A model generated the notes under the pieces. It did not search any database. It saw only the letters and a program-made list of their open reading frames with translations, and was not told where the DNA came from. This document shows positions 20,183 to 25,189 of a stretch of 25,189 nucleotides of DNA, piece by piece (the first letter of the stretch is position 1; every line of letters starts with the position of its first letter). The translations under genes were made by a program, and so were the position numbers. This DNA is from a virus: positions 1-25,189 of the IMG/VR virus record IMGVR_UViG_3300010430_000425. The stretch is one strand, 5' to 3'.

Positions 20183-20564
20183 AGACTTACAATGTGCTGT
20201 ATACTATATAGCTAAAATGTATAATCGTATATTCGATATGACCCCTATGTTCGCCTATAACGAGGAAGACGATGAGCTGATCTACAGCCGTATGGAATAT
20301 TGGGCATCTACTGAGTTAGAGTTAGAGTTTATGTGCAAATTAGTAATTAAATGTATAGAGAAGTTCCCTGAGTCTGCTGAATATATAGTGCAAGACTTAC
20401 TAAGGAACATTAATAAAAGAGGATCTGTGTCTATCGAGCTAGCTTGGCAGCATGGGTATTTAACTAAAGCAATGGAAAGTAGCTGTGAAGAAGATTGCTA
20501 TGAACTACAACTACTAACAGATTATAGTTTAACAGGAAGTTTAATAGGAGAGGATGATGAGTAA
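20169..20564 (+). CDS. 131-aa hypothetical protein
   Basis: The start ATG 20169 has GGAGGTGAAG upstream, inside the end of RusA (14-bp overlap). The product is acidic and helical, with clusters YNEEDDELIY and SSCEEDCYELQ, and no recognised domain. It is positioned between two nucleases and overlaps the next gene, so it is likely part of the replication/recombination operon. Confidence 0.55.
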   Translation: MKLNEDLQCAVYYIAKMYNRIFDMTPMFAYNEEDDELIYSRMEYWASTELELEFMCKLVIKCIEKFPESAEYIVQDLLRNINKRGSVSIELAWQHGYLTKAMESSCEEDCYELQLLTDYSLTGSLIGEDDE

Positions 20565-21321
20565 ACCAAAAATACTATTTTACGATATAGAGACAACACC
20601 ACTACAAGCGTGGATATGGCGCCCTGGTAAACAAGTAGTAAGGCCTGCTCAGTTAGTAGAAGGGTACACTAGAAATGATATTATATGTATATCTTACGAG
20701 TGGTTACACACTAATGAGAAGGGTACACTACATTGGGGTTATGAGAAACAGAACTCTAAACAAATGGTTAAAGACTTTACCAAGATTTGCCATGAAGCAG
20801 ATTTAATAATTGGTAAGAACAATAAGAGATTCGATGATAAACATCTTAACTCAGCTAGGTTATGGCACGGTTTAGCAGGTGCTCCTGACCTTTTAAGTAA
20901 GGTAGATGATCTAGAGACTCAAATGAGAAGACACTTTGCTTTAGCCTCATATGGCCTTGATTACTTCTCTGAAGAATTAGGCTTTGGTGGTAAAACTAAG
21001 ATGTGCTTTGACGATTGGATAAATATAGTCTATACTAAAGGTAAGGCCTCTTATAATAAGATGCTAAAATATTGTGCTAAAGATGTACATGATACTAAAT
21101 TGATATGGAAGCATTGCGAAAAGCATTTCCAACCTAAGTTTAACTACTCCACATTTAGTGGTAACATGGTTTGTAAAGTGTGCGGTAGTAAGAACATTCG
21201 CAAGAACGGAACTAGGACAAGTACTTCAGGGATGGTGTCTCAGAATTATTTCTGTACTGACCATAACGGTTATGCAGGGAAACTTAATTTGAATGCCCGT
21301 AAGCCGGTGCTTAGGAGTTAA
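20557..21321 (+). CDS. DnaQ-like 3'-5' exonuclease with C-terminal zinc ribbon
   Basis: A 254-residue RNase H-fold exonuclease. ILFYDIETTP (6-15) supplies Asp10 and Glu12, a middle LIIGKNNKRFDDK segment gives the second motif, and YCAKDVHDTKLI the last acidic motif. After about residue 205, MVCKVCGSKNIRKNGTRT and NYFCTDHNG form a zinc-ribbon-like end like those of transposon and IS proteins (C-x2-C plus C/H). This could bind DNA or RNA. As the polymerase at 14888 already has an exonuclease domain, this one may act in repair or in mRNA or host DNA turnover. The start is ATG 20557, with AGGAG six bases upstream. Confidence 0.8.
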   Translation: MSKPKILFYDIETTPLQAWIWRPGKQVVRPAQLVEGYTRNDIICISYEWLHTNEKGTLHWGYEKQNSKQMVKDFTKICHEADLIIGKNNKRFDDKHLNSARLWHGLAGAPDLLSKVDDLETQMRRHFALASYGLDYFSEELGFGGKTKMCFDDWINIVYTKGKASYNKMLKYCAKDVHDTKLIWKHCEKHFQPKFNYSTFSGNMVCKVCGSKNIRKNGTRTSTSGMVSQNYFCTDHNGYAGKLNLNARKPVLRS

Positions 21322-21322
21322 T

Positions 21323-22324
21323 ATGATAAACGTAGACTTAATAAAGAGGAGTATATCGCCTAAAAAGATATATGACGAGATGAACAAGACTATAGTAGGT
21401 CAGCATAAAGCTAAAAAGCTAGTAGCCAATGCAGTGTTCCTACACATAGTTAGGTTCTTTCAAGCTCAAGATCAAAATAGGAACGACCTTAAAAAGTCTA
21501 ACGTACTATTGATGGGTCCTACAGGCTGTGGTAAAACCTTAATGGTTAGAGAAGCTGCAAGAGCCGTTAATACAATACTAAAGTTAAAAGGCTTATGCCC
21601 AGTCGCTGAGATAGATTGTACATCTATAACTCCAGAAGGCTGGTCAGGAGACGACTTAAGTGATATGTTAGAAGAACATGTTCTAGATATAAAGTCTAAA
21701 GACCCATCAGCTACTGCTGGTTCTACAATAGTCTTCTTAGATGAGTTCGATAAGTTATGTAAACCTGCTATAGGAAGTGGTGGAACTGATCATAATAAGA
21801 ATACTCAATATAGTTTACTTAAGATAGCTGAAGGTAAGAAGATAATAGGTAAGAAGATAGACTTTCATACTGATAACTACTTATTCATATTAGGTGGTAA
21901 CTTCTCAGAGATAAGAGATATGAGAGCTGAAAGGAAAGCAAATAAGTTCATAGGATTTAACGAACCTAAAGTTAAGAAAGAGTATATAGATTACCACGTA
22001 GAACTTGAGAAGTTAGGTATGTCTACTCAAATGATAGGACGTACACCTTATGTAGGTGAGTTAGACCAATTGAACGCTAAGGAACTTTTAACTATATTAG
22101 ATATGCACTTGATCCCTGAGTACCAAGATACTTGGAATTACTTAGAGAAAGGTGAGATCATAGTTCCTACTAAAGCGCGTAATAAAATGGTTAAGCAGTG
22201 TATTGCTAGAAAGACTGGAGCTAGAGGGTTACAAACCGATATGGCTAACTTTGTAGAAGACACTATATTTGATACTGAATTTAACTTAAATGCGAGGCGT
22301 GAAGATGACATTAAAAAGATATAG
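21323..22324 (+). CDS. ClpX-like AAA+ unfoldase with IGF loop, no zinc domain
   Basis: A 333-residue AAA+ protein aligned by eye to ClpX. It has KIYDEMNKTIVGQHKAKKLV, Walker A GPTGCGKT (65-72), a pore loop GWSG (106-109; ClpX GYVG), Walker B FLDEFD (138-143), YSLLKIAEGKKI, a sensor segment FILGGN (188-193), IGF (210-212) in KFIGFNEPKV, the Arg finger region MIGRTP (237-242) and sensor 2 ARKTGARGL (295-303). The N-terminal zinc-binding domain of ClpX is absent, and there is no HslU-type I-domain between the Walker motifs. IGF is the loop that docks ClpX onto ClpP. It should unfold proteins; its partner may be host ClpP or a phage peptidase. The start ATG 21323 follows GGAG. Confidence 0.88.
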   Translation: MINVDLIKRSISPKKIYDEMNKTIVGQHKAKKLVANAVFLHIVRFFQAQDQNRNDLKKSNVLLMGPTGCGKTLMVREAARAVNTILKLKGLCPVAEIDCTSITPEGWSGDDLSDMLEEHVLDIKSKDPSATAGSTIVFLDEFDKLCKPAIGSGGTDHNKNTQYSLLKIAEGKKIIGKKIDFHTDNYLFILGGNFSEIRDMRAERKANKFIGFNEPKVKKEYIDYHVELEKLGMSTQMIGRTPYVGELDQLNAKELLTILDMHLIPEYQDTWNYLEKGEIIVPTKARNKMVKQCIARKTGARGLQTDMANFVEDTIFDTEFNLNARREDDIKKI

Positions 22325-22658
22325 CAAAGACGCAGAGTTAGAAATCCCTGAGGAGTTTAACGACGTAATCAGGGTACTTGAGATGGGAGCCATTAAGTAT
22401 GGTGCTAATAGTTGGTTAAAAGGTATTCATTTTAATCATAGAGATAACCATGCTTCTATGTCTAGACACCTAGCTGAAGCTTATGTAGGTCAAACTAAAG
22501 ACGCAGAGTCTGGACTACATCCTTTACTTCACTTAGCTACAAGAGCTTTAATGGAGTATACACTTGATACTAGATACTCGAAAGGTGAGGAAGCAGCTAA
22601 GGTTGAATTAGACGAAGAGCAACTTAGACGATTATATAAAGTAGGAGTTATTAAATGA
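22305..22658 (+). CDS. dATP/dGTP diphosphohydrolase-like (DUF5664 type) protein
   Basis: A 117-residue helical protein. EMGAIKYGANSWLKG matches the K-Y-G-x-x-N-W-x-x-G motif of the phage family described as dATP/dGTP diphosphohydrolase N-terminal domain (also DUF5664). MSRHLAEAYVGQTKDAESGL then gives the R-H-L and D-x-E-S-G residues. Members hydrolyse dNTPs or related substrates; activity here is unproven. No PurZ was seen, so modified adenine is not implied. The chosen start is ATG 22305 with GAGG upstream. It overlaps the AAA+ gene end by 20 bp. Confidence 0.75.
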   Translation: MTLKRYSKDAELEIPEEFNDVIRVLEMGAIKYGANSWLKGIHFNHRDNHASMSRHLAEAYVGQTKDAESGLHPLLHLATRALMEYTLDTRYSKGEEAAKVELDEEQLRRLYKVGVIK

Positions 22659-22876
22659 TTATATTAGATATCTTAGTATTCATATTTGGGGTTGCTGGAG
22701 CTTTACTTTTAATTTATAAAAATAAGTTAGGGTTCTTGAGCTTCATAATTCACAGTATAATCTGGGGTATCATGTCTTATATAGACGGTAACTATGGAGC
22801 TTTAGCTACTTGTGTAGTCTTTATAGTTATAGATAGCTTCGGGTATTGGAAATGGAGGGTAGAGCATGTTGTATAA
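22655..22876 (+). CDS. 73-aa PnuC-like membrane protein
   Basis: The sequence is hydrophobic almost throughout (ILVFIFGVAGALLLIY and FLSFIIHSIIWGIMSY), ending with YGALATCVVFIVIDSFGYWKW. The last span, with a conserved Gly-Tyr-x-x-Trp end, resembles small phage PnuC-like proteins annotated as nicotinamide riboside/NMN transporters. It may also be an unrelated short membrane protein; 73 residues is much shorter than bacterial PnuC. ATGA overlap with the previous gene. Confidence 0.5.
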   Translation: MIILDILVFIFGVAGALLLIYKNKLGFLSFIIHSIIWGIMSYIDGNYGALATCVVFIVIDSFGYWKWRVEHVV

Positions 22877-23303
22877 AGATTTAACAGAAGACCAAATGGT
22901 AACAGGAGTGTCTTTAGATAGTTTAGATAAGTCTAAGTTATTCTATTTAGCGTCTCCTTACAGTCATAATAACAGTTTTATTAAACAGTGCCGCTATGAA
23001 GCTGTAATATACACAGGCTCTATACTTACTAAAAGAGGTTTCAGATTAGTAGAGCCTATAGCTATGTGCCATGAACAATCAGCTAGACATAATATGCCTG
23101 GTGGATATCAGTTCTGGAAGACTAGAGATAGAGGGTTTATAGATATCTGTCAAGGTATCATAGTACTTACAATTAAAGGTTGGGACGAATCAGAAGGTGT
23201 ATCCGATGAGATACAGCATGCAAGAGACTCAGGTAAGCCTGTATGTTTCTTAAGTCCTCAACACATCTTTCCAATGGAGGTAATAGAAAATGCCATATAT
23301 TAA
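22866..23303 (+). CDS. DUF1937-family protein (nucleoside deoxyribosyltransferase-like fold)
   Basis: A 145-residue protein. LFYLASPYSHNN opens the core, VEPIAMCHEQSA, FWKTRDRGFIDICQGIIVL and GWDESEGVSDEIQHARDSGK follow in order. This is the DUF1937 pattern, whose fold recalls nucleoside 2-deoxyribosyltransferases. With the neighbouring dNTP-hydrolase-like protein it suggests nucleotide handling. The exact reaction is unknown. SD GGAGG; 11-bp overlap with the previous gene. Confidence 0.75.
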   Translation: MLYKDLTEDQMVTGVSLDSLDKSKLFYLASPYSHNNSFIKQCRYEAVIYTGSILTKRGFRLVEPIAMCHEQSARHNMPGGYQFWKTRDRGFIDICQGIIVLTIKGWDESEGVSDEIQHARDSGKPVCFLSPQHIFPMEVIENAIY

Positions 23304-23556
23304 AAAAGAAGATAGAACTAGATACGGAGAAATTGAAGAAGAGATCTTTAAAGAGTGGATGAGAAAAGAACCTAACGCTGGTGAGTTGAACTACTTATTT
23401 ACACTTATAATAGATCACTACATGTGCTGTAAGGGTGAGAAGTACCAGAACTATAACGATGTAATAGGTGCTTTAGAAGGCTGTAAGTTAGAACTATACA
23501 GAACAAAGATAGCTCCTTATGAAGATATTAAGTTAGATGAGAACGGAGATGTATGA
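23290..23556 (+). CDS. Conserved phage protein with GELNYLFT motif (88 aa)
   Basis: A small protein starting MPYIKKEDRTRYGEI, then AGELNYLFTLIIDHY and DVIGALEGCKLELYRTKIAP, ending YEDIKLDENGDV. This Pro-Tyr-Ile opening, G-E-L-N-Y core and Glu-Leu-Tyr-Arg followed by Pro-Tyr-Glu-Asp ending is a widespread phage/bacterial family (DUF6899-like) without known function. The start has GGAGG upstream. It ends in an ATGA overlap. Confidence 0.65.
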   Translation: MPYIKKEDRTRYGEIEEEIFKEWMRKEPNAGELNYLFTLIIDHYMCCKGEKYQNYNDVIGALEGCKLELYRTKIAPYEDIKLDENGDV

Positions 23557-23696
23557 TTATGATTGAAGATACAAAATTAAAAGATAGGATTTATGTTTTG
23601 ACCCCTAGTGGGATTCATTTTTTTAACGATAGAAAGTTAGCAGAAGAGTATGCTAGGGTAACTAAAGGCACGATATCAGAAACTGAGAAGATCTGA
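23553..23696 (+). CDS. 47-aa hypothetical protein
   Basis: The ATG overlaps the upstream stop (ATGA), and its own stop overlaps the next start (TGATG). The product is a polar alpha/beta peptide with IYVLTPSGIHFF and a helical KLAEEYARVTK segment. Unrecognised; the double overlap favours a real gene. Confidence 0.55.
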   Translation: MIMIEDTKLKDRIYVLTPSGIHFFNDRKLAEEYARVTKGTISETEKI

Positions 23697-23956
23697 TGTT
23701 GTATTATCATAAAGGTATGCACCGCCTCGGGGCGGCTTTTGTGCGTGTGGCAAATATAGAACATAAAGAAGATGGTGTGTATATAAATGTACATAAGGAC
23801 TTTGATGATGGCGGGTTAGTAGCTATAGATGAGAACACGGGTGAAGAGCTGATGGTGCTAGAGGATGATGATTTTGCAATAATGCTTCTTAATGCTAAGT
23901 ATATTAGCTATGATGATTATATAGAAGGCATAGATGGTGTAAACGATGAAGATTAG
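23696..23956 (+). CDS. 86-aa acidic protein with embedded GC-rich hairpin
   Basis: A frame from ATG 23696 encodes an acidic alpha/beta protein (DGVYINVHKDFDDGGL, ENTGEELMVLEDDDF). Codons 9-15 (HRLGAAF) come from an unusually GC-rich hairpin (23719-23744) that looks like an intrinsic terminator. SD support for the start is weak. Downstream GTG codons near 23741-23749 are alternatives. No family is recognised. It overlaps the lysozyme start by 11 bp. Confidence 0.5.
   Translation: MLYYHKGMHRLGAAFVRVANIEHKEDGVYINVHKDFDDGGLVAIDENTGEELMVLEDDDFAIMLLNAKYISYDDYIEGIDGVNDED
23719..23744 (+). terminator. GC-rich terminator-like hairpin within a coding frame
   Basis: CCGCC (23722-23726) and GGCGG (23731-23735) flank a TCGG loop, with outer GCAC and GTGC flanks and a CTTTTG run. 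The stem is strikingly GC-rich for this genome. The T-tract is short (4), so termination may be partial, reducing transcription into the lysozyme. Confidence 0.5.
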
Positions 23957-24386
23957 TCAAAGAGGTATAGACCTCATTAGAAGATATGAAGGATGTAAGT
24001 TAGATGCTTACTTATGTCAAGCTGGTGTACCTACAATTGGGTATGGTCATACTAAAGATGTTAAATTAGGGGATACTATAAACTTGGGAGAGGCTCAGGA
24101 CCTACTTAGAGACGATTTACAGGGTTTTGAGAAGGGTGTTAGTAGGATAGTGGCTGTGAAGCTGGAACAATGTCAGTATGACGCTCTAGTTAGCTTTTCG
24201 TTTAATCTTGGGTTAGGTAGTTTGAAGTCATCTACTCTACTTAAGAAGTTAAATAAGGGTAGTTACATGGGTGCTGCTCGTGAGTTTCCTAGGTGGAATA
24301 AGGTTAGAGTAGGCGGTAAGTTGATAGTATCAAGAGGATTAGTTAATAGACGTAAATCAGAACAGGATTGTTTCCTTGACAAATGA
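23946..24386 (+). CDS. Endolysin, T4/R21-type lysozyme (GH24)
   Basis: A 146-residue muramidase. Glu16 in RYEG, Cys25 in YLCQAGVPT and Thr31 in PTIGYGHT form the E-8-C-5-T triad of phage 21 R21 lysozyme, the Cys replacing the Asp of T4 lysozyme. QYDALVSFSFNLG and RGLVNRRKSEQDCF are further GH24 signatures. It cuts peptidoglycan between MurNAc and GlcNAc. No N-terminal signal-anchor is seen, so it should need the holin (13668) for release. It closes the rightward operon. Confidence 0.92.
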   Translation: MKISQRGIDLIRRYEGCKLDAYLCQAGVPTIGYGHTKDVKLGDTINLGEAQDLLRDDLQGFEKGVSRIVAVKLEQCQYDALVSFSFNLGLGSLKSSTLLKKLNKGSYMGAAREFPRWNKVRVGGKLIVSRGLVNRRKSEQDCFLDK

Positions 24387-24404
24387 TGGTTTATGTACTA
24401 TACT
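24376..24404 (+). promoter_or_regulatory. Near-consensus sigma70 promoter at the end of lysozyme
   Basis: TTGACA, 17 bp, TATACT. The -35 box lies in the last codons of the lysozyme gene. Transcription should start near 24411 and reach the terminator at 24469-24492 after about 80 nt. Confidence 0.75.
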
Positions 24405-24410
24405 ATATAG

Positions 24411-24492
24411 TAGAGGGTCAAGCAAAAAACTTAAAAGCAAGAATAGCTAAAAAGTAGTCACTAAACTAAGGGTCGTAAGGCCCTATTTTTTT
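24411..24492 (+). ncRNA. Putative ~80-nt small RNA
   Basis: The stretch between the promoter at 24376-24404 and the terminator at 24469-24492 has no ORF. It is A-rich with little internal pairing, ending in the terminator stem. It could be a phage small RNA or the terminated leader of the genes beyond. Proposed from signals only. Confidence 0.45.
24469..24492 (+). terminator. Rho-independent terminator
   Basis: AGGGTC (24469-24474), loop GTAA, GGCCCT (24479-24484), one A, then seven T. The stem has one T-G pair. A typical intrinsic terminator ending the main rightward arm. Confidence 0.82.
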
Positions 24493-24505
24493 ATCTGGAG
24501 GTTTT

Positions 24506-24697
24506 ATGTATAAAAGAAAGTTTGAGGTGAAGGTACTAACTAATGAGTTCGAGACAATCATATTTTTAGAAGACACTGAGGAGCAGGCTTTAGAGGCAAT
24601 GGACGAGTTGCTATATCTGTGTGTCGGTACTGAAATGACGAGAGAGTCTTGGATGGGTTTCTTTAAGAGGATTTATTTGGAGGTTACATGTATATAA
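24506..24697 (+). CDS. 63-aa hypothetical protein after the terminator
   Basis: The ATG follows TGGAGG by five bases. The product begins MYKRKFEVKVLTNEFETIIF, an N-terminal beta hairpin, then an acidic helix (DTEEQALEAMDELLY). Unrecognised. It may be read by leak through the terminator or by the promoter at 24376. It overlaps the next gene by 10 bp. Confidence 0.55.
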   Translation: MYKRKFEVKVLTNEFETIIFLEDTEEQALEAMDELLYLCVGTEMTRESWMGFFKRIYLEVTCI

Positions 24698-24882
24698 TAA
24701 CAGCTTATAACTTGAACGGTAATATTGCAGGTACATATAAAGTACATACTATTAAAGAAGCTAAATACGATACAACTACATGGCCTGATAATATTGGACA
24801 TGCGGTGTATAGAAAAGCTACTATACTTGATAGGTTAAAGCAGGTATTCACGACATTGCTGTCGCGATTCTTCCCTGGTTGA
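24688..24882 (+). CDS. 64-aa hypothetical protein, last of the rightward arm
   Basis: The ATG at 24688 has GGAGG four bases upstream. The product has two short strands (MYIITAYNLNGNIAGTYKV), a polar middle and a hydrophobic/basic C-terminal helix (RLKQVFTTLLSRFFPG). Unrecognised. Its stop is three bases from the end of the convergent minus-strand gene. Confidence 0.5.
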   Translation: MYIITAYNLNGNIAGTYKVHTIKEAKYDTTTWPDNIGHAVYRKATILDRLKQVFTTLLSRFFPG

Positions 24883-24885
24883 TCT

Positions 24886-25119
24886 CTAGTTCTTATCTGC
24901 GATTCTAACGAGTTGGTCTCTAATAAGGCGTATATCTTCTTTGATTTCTTGTTGAAGGACTTTTACGCTTTCCATTCTAACTTCGATCTCTTTTGATACT
25001 TCTTTCCTATTAGGTGCATCTCTCATTCTAGCATCCATATTACGCATCCTGATTTCTATACTTCCCAACCAGAGGCTAACTATCGAAACGACAATACCTA
25101 TTAGCATTGTTTCTGGCAT
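24886..25119 (-). CDS. 77-aa N-anchored coiled-coil protein (spanin-like?)
   Basis: An N-terminal hydrophobic span (about residues 4-20, TMLIGIVVSIVSLWLGS) is followed by a long charged helix (VRMESVKVLQQEIKEDIRLI) likely to form a coiled coil. This is the layout of an inner-membrane spanin, though 77 residues is short, and small virion-associated membrane proteins look similar. No lipobox partner is visible in the window. The start has GGAG upstream, and the gene follows the truncated minus-strand gene at the right edge. Confidence 0.6.
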   Translation of the reverse strand: MPETMLIGIVVSIVSLWLGSIEIRMRNMDARMRDAPNRKEVSKEIEVRMESVKVLQQEIKEDIRLIRDQLVRIADKN

Positions 25120-25128
25120 CCTAACTCC

Positions 25129-25189
25129 TTATTCTGGCTTTGTAGGCCAAACTATGTTTTCTATCTCAGTGACCCCTGAGTCTACCTGA
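25129..25189 (-). CDS. C-terminal end of a late protein, 5' part beyond window
   Basis: The visible residues read QVDSGVTEIENIVWPTKPE and then stop. The frame continues past the right edge. The Ile-Val-Trp-Pro-x-Lys-Pro ending is reminiscent of phage tail or fibre proteins, but the piece is too short to classify. It lies upstream of the coiled-coil gene in the same operon. Confidence 0.45.
   Translation of the reverse strand, partial: QVDSGVTEIENIVWPTKPE

Noticed and set aside
21323-22324. HslU identity for the AAA+ protein, which would pair directly with the HslV-like peptidase
   Set aside because: There is no I-domain insertion between Walker A and B, and the IGF loop and ARKTGARGL sensor 2 are of ClpX type.
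22305-22658. Evidence for a 2-aminoadenine (Z) genome
   Set aside because: Only the dATP/dGTP-diphosphohydrolase-like gene is present. No PurZ-type gene is seen in the window, and the polymerase has no feature that I can tie to Z-phages.

Overview
This window is an AT-rich segment of a tailed-phage genome, most likely a podovirus-like member of Caudoviricetes. The evidence is a T7 gp8-type portal, a scaffolding protein, large and small terminase subunits, a family A DNA polymerase, a YqaJ-type exonuclease, a RusA resolvase, a 3TM holin and an R21-type lysozyme. Nearly every gene has a clear Shine-Dalgarno sequence. The strongest promoter candidates match host sigma70 consensus, and the lysozyme and SbmA-like gene point to a Gram-negative host. 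The host itself cannot be named from this sequence.

Layout. The left arm (1-9776) is on the minus strand and holds virion and packaging genes. Reading in the direction of transcription from the divergent centre, these are a Zn-motif protein and terminase small subunit (9776-9043), then a 1.15 kb gene-poor stretch (7890-9042), then four to six small virion-type proteins, a small membrane peptide, terminase large subunit, two small membrane proteins, gp7.3-like and GNAT-like genes, the portal, a Bbp19-like protein and the scaffolding protein, which runs off the left edge. The right arm (9963-24882) is on the plus strand and looks early to middle. It has three sigma70-type promoters, two of them near-identical 51-bp cassettes, in front of small membrane proteins, a membrane-anchored ClpP-like protease and an SbmA/BacA-like membrane protein. 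A holin, an SSB-like protein, DNA polymerase, exonuclease, sigma factor, HslV-like peptidase, RusA, DnaQ-like exonuclease, ClpX-like unfoldase, nucleotide-metabolism genes and a lysozyme follow. At 24886-25189 minus-strand genes reappear (a membrane coiled-coil protein and the C-terminus of another protein) and meet the early arm head-on. If the genome is circular or circularly permuted, this may be the far end of the same late arm.

How the parts may work together. Host RNA polymerase probably reads the early cassettes first. The phage sigma-like factor (18440-18949) may then redirect polymerase to late genes; no phage RNA polymerase is visible here. Replication uses the SSB-like protein, polymerase, exonucleases and RusA. 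A dATP/dGTP-diphosphohydrolase-like protein and a DUF1937 protein may adjust nucleotide pools. Packaging may start at a site in the gene-poor region next to terS, which has tandem ~95-bp repeats, two G-tract clusters and several hairpins.

The most interesting content is a possible phage proteolysis set: a ClpX-type AAA+ protein that keeps the IGF ClpP-docking tripeptide but lacks the zinc domain, an HslV/proteasome-type Ntn hydrolase with Thr/Asp/Lys in place, and a membrane-anchored ClpP/SppA-like protease. Other points of note are a stand-alone SbmA/BacA-like protein, a predicted ~80-nt RNA with its own promoter and terminator after the lysozyme gene, and a 13-codon micro-ORF made almost entirely of a C-terminal motif shared with nearby gp7.3-like proteins. 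All functional calls come from reading the sequence and remembered family features; no search was run.
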